NCBI GenBank assembly: GCA_023426375.1
Contig: JAFAAV010000063.1
Coordinates: 9,581 to 73,580, forward strand
Length of the DNA stretch: 64,000 nucleotides
DNA from: Actinomycetes bacterium
Lineage (GTDB): Bacteria > Actinomycetota > Actinomycetes > Actinomycetales > Micrococcaceae
Reading direction: 5' to 3'
Part shown: positions 36,841 to 46,052 of the stretch, in pieces
How the letters are laid out: the number at the start of each line of letters is the position of its first letter
How positions within the stretch are numbered: position 1 is the stretch's first letter
Position numbers and translations under genes: made by a program
Notes under the pieces: model-generated
What the model was told of the DNA's origin: nothing
Seen by the model: the letters and a program-made list of their open reading frames with translations, nothing else
Database searches by the model: none

Positions 36841-39800
36841 GTGACCACGGCGACCAGCAAAAAAGGCTTTACCCACCTCCACGTACACACCGAGTATTCA
36901 ATGCTCGACGGTGCTGCACGCCTGGACGATCTGTTCGAGGAATGTCACCGTCAGGGCATGGACTCGCTGGCCACCACGGACCATGGGTTCGTGTTCGGGG
37001 CGTTCGATTTCTGGAACCGTGCCCGCAATGCCGGTATTAAACCGATCATCGGGGTCGAGGCCTATCTGACCCCGGGAACCGCGCGCCAGGACCGCTCCCG
37101 TGTGAAATTCGCTGACGGTGGCCGTGACGACGTGTCCGGTGGTGGTGCCTACACCCACATGACGCTGCTGGCCGAGACGAGCCAGGGCATGCAGAACCTC
37201 TTCCGTGCCTCGACCAAGGCGTCGTTGGAAGGGCAGCTCTACAAGCCGCGTATGGACCGGGAACTGCTGAACCAGTACGGCAAGGGCCTGATCGCAACCA
37301 CCGGTTGTCCCTCCGGTGAAGTGCAGACGCGCCTGCGCCTGGGACAGTACGACCAGGCCGTGCAGGCAGCAGCCGAGTACCGCGATATTTTCGGCGCCGA
37401 GAATTTCTACTGCGAGCTCATGGACCACGGTCTGGGCATCGAGAAGCGCGTCACGGCGGACCTGTTGAAGCTCGCCAAGGAACTCAACCTGCCGCTCGTG
37501 GCCACCAACGACCTGCACTACACCCACGCTGAGGACGCCAAGTCCCACGCGGCGCTGCTGTGTGTGCAGTCCGGTTCCACGCTGCAGGACCCCAAGCGCT
37601 TCAAGTTCGACGCGGACGAGTTCTACCTCAAGTCCCCGGAGCAGATGCGCGAGCTGTTCCGCGATTTCCCGGAAGCCTGCGACAACACGCTGGAAATCGC
37701 CGAGCGCTGCAACGTGGAATTCGACACCTCTGCCAACTACATGCCTCGGTTCCCCGTGCCGGAAGGTGAGACGGAGGAATCCTGGTTCGTCGAAGAGGTC
37801 GAGAAGGGACTGCACTACCGATTCCCCAACGGCATCCCCGATGACGTCCGCGAGCAGGCGGAGTACGAGAAGGGCATCATCATCCAGATGGGCTTCCCGG
37901 GGTACTTCCTGGTCGTGGCGGACTTCATCAACTGGGCCAAGGACAATGGCATTCGCGTGGGTCCCGGTCGTGGTTCCGGTGCGGGTTCCATGGTCGCGTA
38001 TGCCATGCGCATCACCGAGCTCAACCCGCTCCAGCACGGACTGATCTTCGAGCGCTTCCTCAACCCGGACCGCGTGTCCATGCCTGACTTCGATGTGGAC
38101 TTCGATGATCGGCGCCGTTCGGAAGTCATCCACTACGTGACCGAGAAGTACGGCGACGAGCGCGTGGCCATGATCGTCACCTACGGCACCATCAAGGCCA
38201 AGCAGGCACTCAAGGACTCCTCCCGCGTGCTCGGCTACCCGTTCTCGATGGGCGAGAAGCTCACCAAGGCCATGCCGCCGGACGTCATGGGCAAGGGCAT
38301 CTCGCTCAAGGACGTCTACGACCAGGACGCCAAGCGCTACGACGAGGCCGGCGAGCTTCGTGACACCCTGGCCGACGATCCGGAATCCATGAAGGTGTTC
38401 GAGACCGCCCAGGGTCTGGAAGGGCTCAAGCGTCAGTGGGGTGTGCACGCGGCCGGTGTGATCATGTCCTCGGATCCGCTCATCGACATCATCCCGCTGA
38501 TGCGTCGCGAGCAGGACGGCCAGGTGATCACCCAGTTCGATTACCCCACGTGCGAAGGCCTGGGGTTGATCAAGATGGACTTCCTGGGGCTGCGAAACCT
38601 CACCATCATTTCTGACGCCATTGAGAACATTGCGCTCAACCGTGACGGGTACGTGCTCGACCTGGAGCAGTTGGACGTGGACGACAAGGAGTCCTACGAC
38701 CTGCTGGCCCGCGGTGAGACGCTGGGCGTGTTCCAGCTGGACGGCGGGCCCATGCGCCAGCTGCTCAAACTCATGCGTCCCGACAACTTCGAGGACATCT
38801 CCGCGACCATCGCTCTGTACCGTCCGGGTCCCATGGGTGCCAACTCCCACACCAACTATGCGCTGCGTAAGAACGGTGCACAGGAAATCACGCCCATCCA
38901 CCCGGAGTTGGAAGAACCGCTCTCGGAGATCCTGGACACCACCTACGGCCTGATCGTGTATCAGGAGCAGGTGATGGCGATCGCGCAGAAGGTGGCCGGT
39001 TACTCACTGGGCCAAGCGGATATTCTGCGCCGTGCCATGGGTAAGAAGAAGAAAGCGGAGCTGGACAAGCAGTACAAGGGCTTCCACCAGGGCATGATCG
39101 ACCGCGGTTATTCCGAGGCTGCCATCAAGTCACTGTGGGACATCCTGCTCCCGTTCTCGGACTACGCGTTCAACAAGGCGCACTCCGCAGCCTACGGTCT
39201 GGTGTCGTACTGGACCGCGTATCTCAAGGCGCACTACCCGGCCGAATACATGGCTGCGCTGCTCACCTCTGTTGGCGACGACAAGGACAAGCTCGCCCTC
39301 TACCTGACCGAGTGCCGCCACATGGGCATCACCGTGCTCCCGCCGGACGTCAACGAGTCCGAACTGAACTTCACGCCCGTCGGCAAGGACATTCGTTTCG
39401 GCATGGGCGCGGTGCGCAACGTGGGCGCCAACGTAGTCCAGGCCATGGTCAACGCTCGTAACGAGAAGGACAAGTTCACTTCATTCAATGACTTCCTGGC
39501 CAAGGTTCCCGCGGTGGTCTGCAATAAGCGCACCATCGAGTCGATGATCAAGGCAGGCGCCTTCGATCAGCTCGGTCACACCCGCCGAGGGTTGGTCATG
39601 TGCCACGAACAGGCCGTGGAAGACGTGGTCGCCCAGAAGAAGAAGGAGGACAACGGCGAGTTCACGTTCGATCTCTTCGCCATGGGCGGTTCGGAAGATC
39701 CCGAGGCAGAGACGTTCTCGGTCGAGGTGCCGGACGTTCCCGAGTGGGAGCGCAAGGACATGTTGGCCTTCGAACGCGAAATGCTGGGTCTGTACGTCTC

Positions 39801-40395
39801 CGACCACCCGTTGCGCGGGCTCGACGACGCCCTGAGCCAGTACACAGACACGGCCATCCAGCCGCTGTTGTCCGATGACAACAACCGGCCCGACGGCGCC
39901 ATTGTCACGGTCGGTGGCATGATCACGTCCCTGTCCCGGCGGATCGCCAAGACCTCCGGTAACGCGTATGCGCGAATCGAGCTGGAGGACCGTTCCGGTT
40001 CCATCGAGATCATGTTCTTCGGTAAGGCCTATGCCCCAATCGCCGGTGTGCTGGCGGAGGACCTGATCTGCGTGATCAAGGGCCGCATGCAGCGCCGGGA
40101 TGACGGCTCCATCTCGATCTCGGCCCAAGAACTCACGGTTCCCGAACTCAGTGTGGACGGTTCCGCCGGTCCGGTGTGCGTGGCATTGCCCGAACACCGC
40201 GCCACGGAAGCCACCATCCGCCAGATCGGGGAAGTGCTGCGCAACCACCGCGGTGAGTCGGAGGTCCGCATCCATTTGGACACCCACCGGTCCCTGCAGG
40301 TGCTGCGCCTGGGTCCGGAATACCGGGTCAATCCCACCCCGGCCTTGTTCGGCGACCTCAAGGTGTTGTTGGGCCCGGCCTGTCTGGAAGCGTGA
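36841..40395 (+). CDS. dnaE: DNA polymerase III subunit alpha (DnaE1)
   Basis: This is the replicative C-family DNA polymerase, 1184 residues. The N-terminal PHP domain (HLHVHTEYSMLDGAARL, TTDHGF) keeps its metal-binding histidines, which in actinobacteria act as a proofreading exonuclease. The polymerase palm aspartates are in PDFDVDFDDRRR. Further landmarks are GPGRGSGAGSMVAY, a helix-hairpin-helix and beta-clamp-binding region, and a C-terminal OB fold (GGMITSLSRRIAKTSGNAYARIELEDRSG). Length is typical of DnaE1 rather than the DnaE2 mutasome form. It starts at GTG 36841. Confidence 0.95.
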   Translation: MTTATSKKGFTHLHVHTEYSMLDGAARLDDLFEECHRQGMDSLATTDHGFVFGAFDFWNRARNAGIKPIIGVEAYLTPGTARQDRSRVKFADGGRDDVSGGGAYTHMTLLAETSQGMQNLFRASTKASLEGQLYKPRMDRELLNQYGKGLIATTGCPSGEVQTRLRLGQYDQAVQAAAEYRDIFGAENFYCELMDHGLGIEKRVTADLLKLAKELNLPLVATNDLHYTHAEDAKSHAALLCVQSGSTLQDPKRFKFDADEFYLKSPEQMRELFRDFPEACDNTLEIAERCNVEFDTSANYMPRFPVPEGETEESWFVEEVEKGLHYRFPNGIPDDVREQAEYEKGIIIQMGFPGYFLVVADFINWAKDNGIRVGPGRGSGAGSMVAYAMRITELNPLQHGLIFERFLNPDRVSMPDFDVDFDDRRRSEVIHYVTEKYGDERVAMIVTYGTIKAKQALKDSSRVLGYPFSMGEKLTKAMPPDVMGKGISLKDVYDQDAKRYDEAGELRDTLADDPESMKVFETAQGLEGLKRQWGVHAAGVIMSSDPLIDIIPLMRREQDGQVITQFDYPTCEGLGLIKMDFLGLRNLTIISDAIENIALNRDGYVLDLEQLDVDDKESYDLLARGETLGVFQLDGGPMRQLLKLMRPDNFEDISATIALYRPGPMGANSHTNYALRKNGAQEITPIHPELEEPLSEILDTTYGLIVYQEQVMAIAQKVAGYSLGQADILRRAMGKKKKAELDKQYKGFHQGMIDRGYSEAAIKSLWDILLPFSDYAFNKAHSAAYGLVSYWTAYLKAHYPAEYMAALLTSVGDDKDKLALYLTECRHMGITVLPPDVNESELNFTPVGKDIRFGMGAVRNVGANVVQAMVNARNEKDKFTSFNDFLAKVPAVVCNKRTIESMIKAGAFDQLGHTRRGLVMCHEQAVEDVVAQKKKEDNGEFTFDLFAMGGSEDPEAETFSVEVPDVPEWERKDMLAFEREMLGLYVSDHPLRGLDDALSQYTDTAIQPLLSDDNNRPDGAIVTVGGMITSLSRRIAKTSGNAYARIELEDRSGSIEIMFFGKAYAPIAGVLAEDLICVIKGRMQRRDDGSISISAQELTVPELSVDGSAGPVCVALPEHRATEATIRQIGEVLRNHRGESEVRIHLDTHRSLQVLRLGPEYRVNPTPALFGDLKVLLGPACLEA

Positions 40396-40448
40396 CGGGG
40401 TACCTGAAAGCTTTGACTCTCAGAGGTCGGTGCGCCGATGGCTCGAAT

Positions 40449-40479
40449 GCACGGTTCCCGGGATGCCCGGGGGCCGTGC
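40449..40479 (+). terminator. Hairpin after dnaE
   Basis: A 14-bp stem with two G-U pairs (40449-40462 with 40466-40479) and an ATG triloop lies between dnaE and hisD, without a T tract. Confidence 0.6.
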
Positions 40480-40489
40480 CGCACGCTTG

Positions 40490-40495
40490 TAGAAT
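40490..40495 (+). promoter_or_regulatory. Leaderless -10 element of hisD
   Basis: TAGAAT lies exactly 6 nt before GTG 40502. GGAAGG immediately precedes the GTG and is too close for normal use as a ribosome site. Confidence 0.5.
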
Positions 40496-40501
40496 GGAAG
40501 G

Positions 40502-41881
40502 GTGACTGAACAAACTCTGGATTCCGCAACCGCAACTACTCCCTCCGGCTTCCTGCGGGTCATCGACCTGCGCGGAAAGCACCTGAGCTGGAACGAGCTG
40601 CGTCATGCGGTACCCCGCCAGACGGCGTCGTCCGTCGCGGAGGCTGAAGCCAGCGTGCGTTCGATCATCGAGAACGTCCAGGCTAACGGTGCCGCAGCTA
40701 TTCGCGAGTACGCCCATAAGTTCGACGGCGTGGATCAAGGGCGGATCAAGGTTGACCCGGCGGAGATTCAGAAAGCCGTGGCCGAGTTGGACCCTGCCGT
40801 CCGCAAGGGCCTGGAAACCGCCATCGACCGCACGCGGCGCTTCGCCAAGGCCCAGCGCCCGGCGGACGTGGAAGTGGAGATCGCTCCCGGCGCTGTTCTG
40901 AATCACCGCTGGACCCCGGTCAAGCGCGCGGGTCTCTACATTCCTGGCGGACTGGCTGTGTACCCGTCCTCTGTGATCATGAACGTGGTTCCTGCCCAAG
41001 CGGCAGGCGTGGAGTCCGTGGTGCTGTGCACCCCGCCGCAGAAGGATTTCGGTGGTCTCCCGCACCCCGTGATTCTGGCCGCAGCCGGACTGCTCGAGGT
41101 GGACGAGGTGTGGGCGATCGGCGGTGCGCAGTCGTTGGCCGCCATGGCCTACGGACTGACCGACGGTGAGGACGTGCTGGAGCCCGTGAACACCGTGACC
41201 GGTCCCGGCAACATCTTCGTGGCCATGGCCAAGCGTCAGCTGCGCTCCATCGTGGGCGTGGATGCAGAGGCCGGCACTACCGAAATCGCCATCATTGCCG
41301 ACGAGAGTGCGGATGCCCGGTTTGTGGCCGCAGACCTGATTTCCCAGGCCGAACACGATCCGGACGCCGGTTCGGTGCTGATCACTGATTCCGCCGAGCT
41401 TGCTCAACAGGTCGAGGCCGAATTGGCCGCTCAGGTGGCCGAAGCCAAGCACCAGGAACGCATCGGGATCGCCCTGCGCGGCCCTCAATCGGGTGTGGTG
41501 CTCACGGACAACTTGGATCGTTCCATTGAGGTCGCTGATGCGTACGCCGCCGAGCACTTGGAAATCCACACCGAGAACGCTCGTGAGGTAGCCGGCCGAG
41601 TGCGCAATGCCGGTGCCATTTTCATCGGTTCCTACAGCCCCGTTCCGCTGGGCGATTACGCGGCAGGCTCGAACCACGTGCTGCCGACCGGTGGCACTGC
41701 GGTCTTCAACTCAGGTCTGCACGCGGCGTCGTTCATGAAGGCCGTGCAGGTCATTGAGTACAGCCAGGATGCTCTGGCCGAGCTCGAGGACGACATCGTG
41801 GCACTCGCGGACAGCGAGGACCTGCCGGCCCACGGCCGCGCGGTGACCATTCGCTCCGAAGCATCCGGCCGGGAAGGCTGA
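40502..41881 (+). CDS. hisD: Histidinol dehydrogenase
   Basis: HisD (459 residues) oxidises histidinol to histidine in two NAD-dependent steps using zinc. It shows YIPGGLAVYPSSVIMN, GPGNIFVAMAKRQL, the zinc-site residues in LISQAEHDPDAGS, and EHLEIHTENAREVA...GSNHVLPTGGTA. Other his genes do not follow: the next gene is nrdR, 3 nt downstream, so hisD has been separated from a standard his operon in this lineage. Confidence 0.94.
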   Translation: MTEQTLDSATATTPSGFLRVIDLRGKHLSWNELRHAVPRQTASSVAEAEASVRSIIENVQANGAAAIREYAHKFDGVDQGRIKVDPAEIQKAVAELDPAVRKGLETAIDRTRRFAKAQRPADVEVEIAPGAVLNHRWTPVKRAGLYIPGGLAVYPSSVIMNVVPAQAAGVESVVLCTPPQKDFGGLPHPVILAAAGLLEVDEVWAIGGAQSLAAMAYGLTDGEDVLEPVNTVTGPGNIFVAMAKRQLRSIVGVDAEAGTTEIAIIADESADARFVAADLISQAEHDPDAGSVLITDSAELAQQVEAELAAQVAEAKHQERIGIALRGPQSGVVLTDNLDRSIEVADAYAAEHLEIHTENAREVAGRVRNAGAIFIGSYSPVPLGDYAAGSNHVLPTGGTAVFNSGLHAASFMKAVQVIEYSQDALAELEDDIVALADSEDLPAHGRAVTIRSEASGREG

Positions 41882-41884
41882 TCC

Positions 41885-42550
41885 GTGCACTGCCCGTTCT
41901 GCCGACACAACGACTCCAAGGTGGTCGATTCTCGGACCACCGATGACGGCACGGCCATTCGACGGCGCCGTCAGTGCACGGAGTGCGGGCGCAGGTTCTC
42001 CACGCTGGAGACCACCTCGATCTCGGTGATCAAACGCTCCGGCGTTACGGAGCCGTTCAACCGGCAGAACATTGTCAACGGAGTTCGCAAGGCGTGCCAG
42101 GGTCGGCCAGTGAGCGAGGACGACCTGGCCATGCTCGCCCAGGAGGTCGAAGAATCGGTGCGAGCTTCCGGTTCGGCTGAGATCGACGCCCACGACGTGG
42201 GCCTGGCCATCCTCACCCCGCTGCGTCGCCTGGACGTGGTGGCCTACTTGCGATTCGCCTCGGTGTACCAGGCCTTCGAGGGTCTCGAGGACTTCGAGCG
42301 CGCCATCGACGTGCTGCGGGACCAGCAGGCCGAGCTGGCCGGTCAGCAGACCTTGGTTCCGGATACCTCCCGGCGTAACACCGCTCCCGCCGCACGACGC
42401 CGCCCAGCGCGCAGGCCATCGCAAGGCACCGCAGCGGCGTCGTCATCGGCTACGGCCAACGAAGCGGGGGAGAGCGACGAATCCAAGCCACGCCGGAAGC
42501 GGGCTGCCAAGAAGCAGCAAGAGTCGGCCACGCAGCCGCGTTTGCTCTAG
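41885..42550 (+). CDS. nrdR: Transcriptional repressor NrdR
   Basis: NrdR senses dNTP/ATP levels and represses ribonucleotide reductase genes at NrdR boxes. A zinc ribbon uses Cys3, Cys6, Cys31 and Cys34, followed by an ATP-cone domain ([26 protein letters not shown]...). At 221 residues it is about 60-65 longer than usual. The extra C-terminal part is rich in Ala, Arg, Lys and Ser and probably disordered. The start is GTG 41885, tightly downstream of hisD. Confidence 0.92.
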   Translation: MHCPFCRHNDSKVVDSRTTDDGTAIRRRRQCTECGRRFSTLETTSISVIKRSGVTEPFNRQNIVNGVRKACQGRPVSEDDLAMLAQEVEESVRASGSAEIDAHDVGLAILTPLRRLDVVAYLRFASVYQAFEGLEDFERAIDVLRDQQAELAGQQTLVPDTSRRNTAPAARRRPARRPSQGTAAASSSATANEAGESDESKPRRKRAAKKQQESATQPRLL

Positions 42551-42619
42551 CGGCAGCCCCCATCGCCTACTCTGGGCAACAGAACTCCCAGTTGAACCCC
42601 GGTGCCGAAGGGAACGTGC

Positions 42620-43192
42620 GTGGCCAAAAATCCGGAACAGCTCCCGCCGTACAAGAAGTGGGACTGGCTGTGGCGGTCGACCTTCGAGTTGGAATACCGG
42701 GGTTCGATGCTGGTTGCGGACGTGGATTTCTTCGATTTCTCGGAGAAGATCCGGTTGTACCGGGACGGCGAATTCGTGGCCGTGGACAGCTCACCCGCTC
42801 GATTAAGCGTGGATGATCATGCGACCGTGGAGGCGGCTTTGTCGCTGTACGGCATGCAGTACGTGCGACTGGTGCATCTGGACGGCCGCCCCGCCGAATC
42901 CTTCCGGCCGAGCGCGGGAACGGGGGAGGACCGACGTGCGAAATTCTCGGCCTACCATCCGACCGCTGACACGATCATCTCTGCGTGTTCATGGATTGTG
43001 TTGGTCCTGGCACTCGTCACGCAGATTCCCGAACTTCTGAATGTTGTCGGTCGACTTCTCGACTTCACCGTTCCCACGTTCGATCTGCCGGGCTGGTTGA
43101 ACACCGCTCTGCAGATCGCTGGCATCCTGGCCGGACTGGACCGCGCGTTGCGGATGAAGTTCAATCGCTGGATCGACGACACACACCTGTAG
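42620..43192 (+). CDS. Membrane protein of unknown family
   Basis: The 190-residue product starts with a soluble region of about 115 residues (YKKWDWLWRSTFELEYRG, then a beta-rich stretch with LYRDGEFVAVDSSPARLSVDDHATVEAALS). One strong span (ADTIISACSWIVLVLALVTQI) follows, then a weaker hydrophobic stretch (LPGWLNTALQIAGILAGLDRAL). The basic, aromatic tail ends MKFNRWIDDTHL. It might be a two-span inner-membrane protein with a cytoplasmic sensor-like domain. GTG 42620 is chosen because GAAGGG sits 7 nt upstream; GTG 42602 is the alternative. I do not recognise it. Confidence 0.65.
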   Translation: MAKNPEQLPPYKKWDWLWRSTFELEYRGSMLVADVDFFDFSEKIRLYRDGEFVAVDSSPARLSVDDHATVEAALSLYGMQYVRLVHLDGRPAESFRPSAGTGEDRRAKFSAYHPTADTIISACSWIVLVLALVTQIPELLNVVGRLLDFTVPTFDLPGWLNTALQIAGILAGLDRALRMKFNRWIDDTHL

Positions 43193-43262
43193 GTGCCGTC
43201 CGGGAAGTTCGCAGCCTGGCCGGTAAGAATACGGCGCACACCAATTCAAGGAGATTCTCATT

Positions 43263-44285
43263 ATGCGCGGTGTCATGATTCACGCCCCCGGTGATATCCG
43301 AGTGGAAGACCGCCCGGACCCGGTTATCGAGGAGCCCACGGACGCCATCATTCGCATGGCTGCCACGTGCATCTGCGGTTCCGATCTCTGGCCCTACCGC
43401 GGCTACGGAGACATCCCCGAACCCGCGCCCATGGGCCATGAGTACGTTGGCGTGGTTGAGGAAATCGGTGCTGACGTCAAGAACGTCAAGGTCGGGGATT
43501 TCGTGATCGGGTCTTTCTTCGCCTCGGACAACACGTGCGAAATCTGCCAGGACGGCTACCAGAGCCGCTGCGTGAACAACGTGGGCATGGGCGGGATTGG
43601 CACACAGTCGGAGTACGCACGTATTCCTCTGGCCGACGGCACCCTCGTCGCCACCCCGTCCCAGCCGACCGACGAGCAAATTCCTCATCTACTGGCGGCT
43701 TCGGACGTCCTGGGTACGGGCTGGTTCGCCGCGGTGGCGGCCGAGGTCGGTCCGGGCAAGACAGTTGCGGTGGTCGGCGACGGCGCCGTGGGACTTTCCG
43801 GGGTTCTGGCTGCCAAGCAGCTGGGCGCCGAGAGAATCATTGCGATGAGCCGACACAAGGACCGTCAGGCCCTGGCCACAAAGTTCGGTGCCACCGACAT
43901 CGTGGAAGAGCGTGGAGACGCCGGCGTCGAGAAGATCAAGGAAATGACCGGGGGACTGGGCGCGCACTGCGTAATCGAGGCTGTAGGCACTCAGGAGGCC
44001 ATGCAGCAGGCCATCAAGTCCACGCGTCCGGGCGGGCACGTGGGTTTCGTGGGTGTCTCACATGGAGTGTCCATCGACGGCGGTCAGCTCTTCATGTCCG
44101 AGGTGCACCTGCACGGCGGCCCCGCGCCGGTGCGCCGGTTCCTGCCGGAACTGATCGACTTGATCATGAAGGGTGAGATCACCCCGGGTGATGTCTTCGA
44201 CCTGACGCTCCCGCTAGAACAGGCCGCGGAGGGCTACACGGCCATGGACGAACGCCGAGCCACCAAGGTGTTGCTGACGCTCTGA
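43263..44285 (+). CDS. Zinc-dependent alcohol dehydrogenase family protein
   Basis: This medium-chain dehydrogenase has 340 residues. Catalytic zinc ligands are Cys (ATCICGSD) and His-Glu (MGHEYVG). The NAD(P) site reads VVGDGAVGLSGV. The structural-zinc lobe has only three of the four usual cysteines (SDNTCEICQDGYQSRC, Asp in place of the first). It resembles the formaldehyde dehydrogenase-like group and is a paralogue of the protein starting at 62882. Substrate is unknown. AAGGAG precedes ATG 43263. It converges with the histidine phosphatase gene, with 4 nt between them. Confidence 0.83.
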   Translation: MRGVMIHAPGDIRVEDRPDPVIEEPTDAIIRMAATCICGSDLWPYRGYGDIPEPAPMGHEYVGVVEEIGADVKNVKVGDFVIGSFFASDNTCEICQDGYQSRCVNNVGMGGIGTQSEYARIPLADGTLVATPSQPTDEQIPHLLAASDVLGTGWFAAVAAEVGPGKTVAVVGDGAVGLSGVLAAKQLGAERIIAMSRHKDRQALATKFGATDIVEERGDAGVEKIKEMTGGLGAHCVIEAVGTQEAMQQAIKSTRPGGHVGFVGVSHGVSIDGGQLFMSEVHLHGGPAPVRRFLPELIDLIMKGEITPGDVFDLTLPLEQAAEGYTAMDERRATKVLLTL

Positions 44286-44289
44286 TCGG

Positions 44290-44967
44290 TCAGCGGACCG
44301 GATCCGCAGCCGCGCCGTCGGTCGCCGGGTCCTCGAGCGGTGCGCCGCCCAGGGCCTGCTCCTGCCAGTGGGTAACCACCCAGCGGTCGTCAGAGCCCTC
44401 GATGATCACGGCACCGGTGTTGGAAAGCGCGTTGTGCGCCACGAAGTCCACGCCGATGTTCTCGCACCGGGCCGCGGTCCAGGCACGAATGATGGCGCCG
44501 TGGGAGACCAGGATGGGAACCTCTCCCTCCGCGGCGCCCTCGACGGCTTCCGTGACGACGGCGCTGAATCGACGGATCACGTCGTGGCCGTCTTCTTCGG
44601 AGCCCGGGATGCGAGCGTTCCAGTCACCCGCGGACCAGCCCACGGCGGTGCGGACATACGTCTGAATGGATTCTTCGTCGCTGGCCATTTCCAGGTCTCC
44701 CGCCGAGATCTCGCGGAGACCTTCGCGCACCAGAGGTTCCAGGCCGAAGTGGCGAGCCAGGGGAGCGGCGGTCTGCTGCGTCCTCACGAGATTGGACACG
44801 AACATCGTTCGGACTGGTTCACGCCCTAATGTGTCCACCAGCGCGTCGGCCTGTTCCCGCCCGAGTTCCGTGAGGTCAGCGCCGGGGGCGGCCGTGTCCA
44901 GGTTGTGGCCCACATTGGAGCTGGTTTGACCGTGTCGAACGAGGATGAGCCGCAAGGGTGAAGACAC
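44290..44967 (-). CDS. Histidine phosphatase superfamily protein
   Basis: This phosphoglycerate-mutase-like phosphatase has up to 225 residues. The phospho-acceptor is in LVRHGQTSSN, and the second histidine is in VSHGAIIRAW. An arginine motif (VSNLVRTQQTA) and a catalytic Glu (REISAGDLEM) fit a broad-specificity phosphatase such as GpgP or a MSMEG_4193-like type, but the substrate cannot be assigned. GTG 44967 is possible. TTG 44955 is better placed about 8 nt after AAAGG, giving MRLILVRHG. Confidence 0.8.
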   Translation of the reverse strand: MSSPLRLILVRHGQTSSNVGHNLDTAAPGADLTELGREQADALVDTLGREPVRTMFVSNLVRTQQTAAPLARHFGLEPLVREGLREISAGDLEMASDEESIQTYVRTAVGWSAGDWNARIPGSEEDGHDVIRRFSAVVTEAVEGAAEGEVPILVSHGAIIRAWTAARCENIGVDFVAHNALSNTGAVIIEGSDDRWVVTHWQEQALGGAPLEDPATDGAAADPVR

Positions 44968-45175
44968 CTTTCAATGGTGGGAGCGCGAAACCGAAACCGT
45001 GTGGCTCAACGCATGTCCCACCATTCTGACCGGTGTTGTGTGCCAAGTGAAACCGAGGTCAGGACTCCCGCAGCGGGAACCCCTAGTGGTGACCTCACCG
45101 CAGGTCTAGTGTCCAAGGCATCAGCAACCGGTTGCCTTGCCGTGCGTGGGACAGCCCACATGAACGGAGAACGCC

Positions 45176-45631
45176 ATGAATGCGAATGGCACCAAGGACC
45201 CGGTCCGGGTCATGCAACGCATGTTCGACGAAGGTTTCGCCACCGGTGACGGGACCGTGGCGGATGAACTATGTTCCGCGGACATGATCGACCACCAGTT
45301 CGGTTTGGCGGGCACGGGCGCGGAAGCTATTGAGCATGTGAAGGCATCGATGGCTGACGTGCACGGAGCCTTCCCGGACATCAAGTTCACCATCGAGGAT
45401 TTTGCGACGACACCCGGCCCGAACGGTGACACCGTGTGGGTCCGTGCTCACGGGCACGGTACCAATACCGGTCCGTTTTTCGGACCGCCCACCGGCCGAG
45501 AAGTGGATTTCACCGTGATCGACGTGGCCCGCGTGGTTGACGGACAGATCGTCGAGCACTGGGGAGTTCCGGACCGCTTCGCCCTGCTGGCCCAAACCGG
45601 CGTTCTGGATCGATTGACGGCCCAGTCCTGA
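45176..45631 (+). CDS. SnoaL-like ester cyclase/NTF2-fold protein
   Basis: This is a 151-residue alpha+beta barrel protein. Family landmarks are DHQFGLAGTGAEAIEHVKASMADVHGAFPDIKFTIED, VWVRAHGHGTNTGPFFG, and the conserved end of the fold at IDVARVVDGQIVEHWGVPDRFALLAQ. Relatives are polyketide cyclases and many stand-alone proteins of unknown role. No polyketide genes are nearby, so a housekeeping or detoxifying function is more likely. GGAG lies upstream of ATG 45176. A hairpin terminator follows at 45715. Confidence 0.78.
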   Translation: MNANGTKDPVRVMQRMFDEGFATGDGTVADELCSADMIDHQFGLAGTGAEAIEHVKASMADVHGAFPDIKFTIEDFATTPGPNGDTVWVRAHGHGTNTGPFFGPPTGREVDFTVIDVARVVDGQIVEHWGVPDRFALLAQTGVLDRLTAQS

Positions 45632-45714
45632 GCCATGATTTGGGTACCGGCGCGTCAAGGAACTGCGTTGACCGGCTATCGATAAGGGCGGACAAAGGCA
45701 TATGACCCGGAAAT

Positions 45715-45748
45715 GCAGAAGAGACCACCGAACGGTGATCTCTTCTGC
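45715..45748. terminator. Bidirectional terminator between the SnoaL-like gene and tRNA-Val
   Basis: GCAGAAGAGA (45715-45724) pairs with TCTCTTCTGC (45739-45748), and the inner CACCG/CGGTG extends the stem to a two-base loop with one mismatch. T-rich sequence follows on both strands. Confidence 0.8.
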
Positions 45749-45758
45749 GTTGTTTCGG

Positions 45759-45831
45759 TGGGCCCTACCGGGATCGAACCGATGACATCTACGGTGTAAA
45801 CGTAGCGCTCTACCAGCTGAGCTAAAGGCCC
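45759..45831 (-). tRNA. tRNA-Val (UAC)
   Basis: A full cloverleaf of 73 nt is read on the minus strand. The acceptor is GGGCCTT with AGGGCCC (one U-G pair), the D arm AGCTCAGCTGGTAGAGC, the anticodon arm CTACG-TTTACAC-CGTAG with anticodon UAC, and the T arm ends in GGTTCGATCCC. The discriminator is A, and CCA is not encoded. It reads valine GUA codons, plus other GUN by wobble. Confidence 0.95.
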
Positions 45832-45837
45832 TTTTAT

Positions 45838-45936
45838 AATCGGGTGGACATAACTGATACAGCTGCCAGCACCCGATTGGGGTATAGCTTACCTGCACGT
45901 AGGTAGTTTCTGACAAGTGCAACCGAACGTTCGGTT
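45838..45936. promoter_or_regulatory. Upstream region of tRNA-Val with inverted repeats
   Basis: A 9-bp inverted repeat (45838-45846 with 45870-45878) and a perfect 16-bp palindrome, AACCGAACGTTCGGTT (45921-45936), lie upstream of the tRNA on its own strand. The palindrome has the size and symmetry of a TetR-type operator, but no regulator gene is nearby. From 45937 to about 46052 I see no gene or clear signal. Confidence 0.4.
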
Positions 45937-46052
45937 ATGTGTCGTTGATCACTCATTTAATGACCTCTGATCTGCTGCAACAGGTGGATGTGAGTGGGTT
46001 AACACCTCGTCGAGTGGCACAAAGGGGCAACCATGCGTTAACGTTGTAGTCA

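Noticed and set aside
36898..38901. A 667-codon open frame antisense to dnaE
   Set aside because: It is rich in His, Val, Gly and Arg with no recognisable domain, and arises from third-position G/C bias of dnaE. The sense frame has full polymerase motifs.
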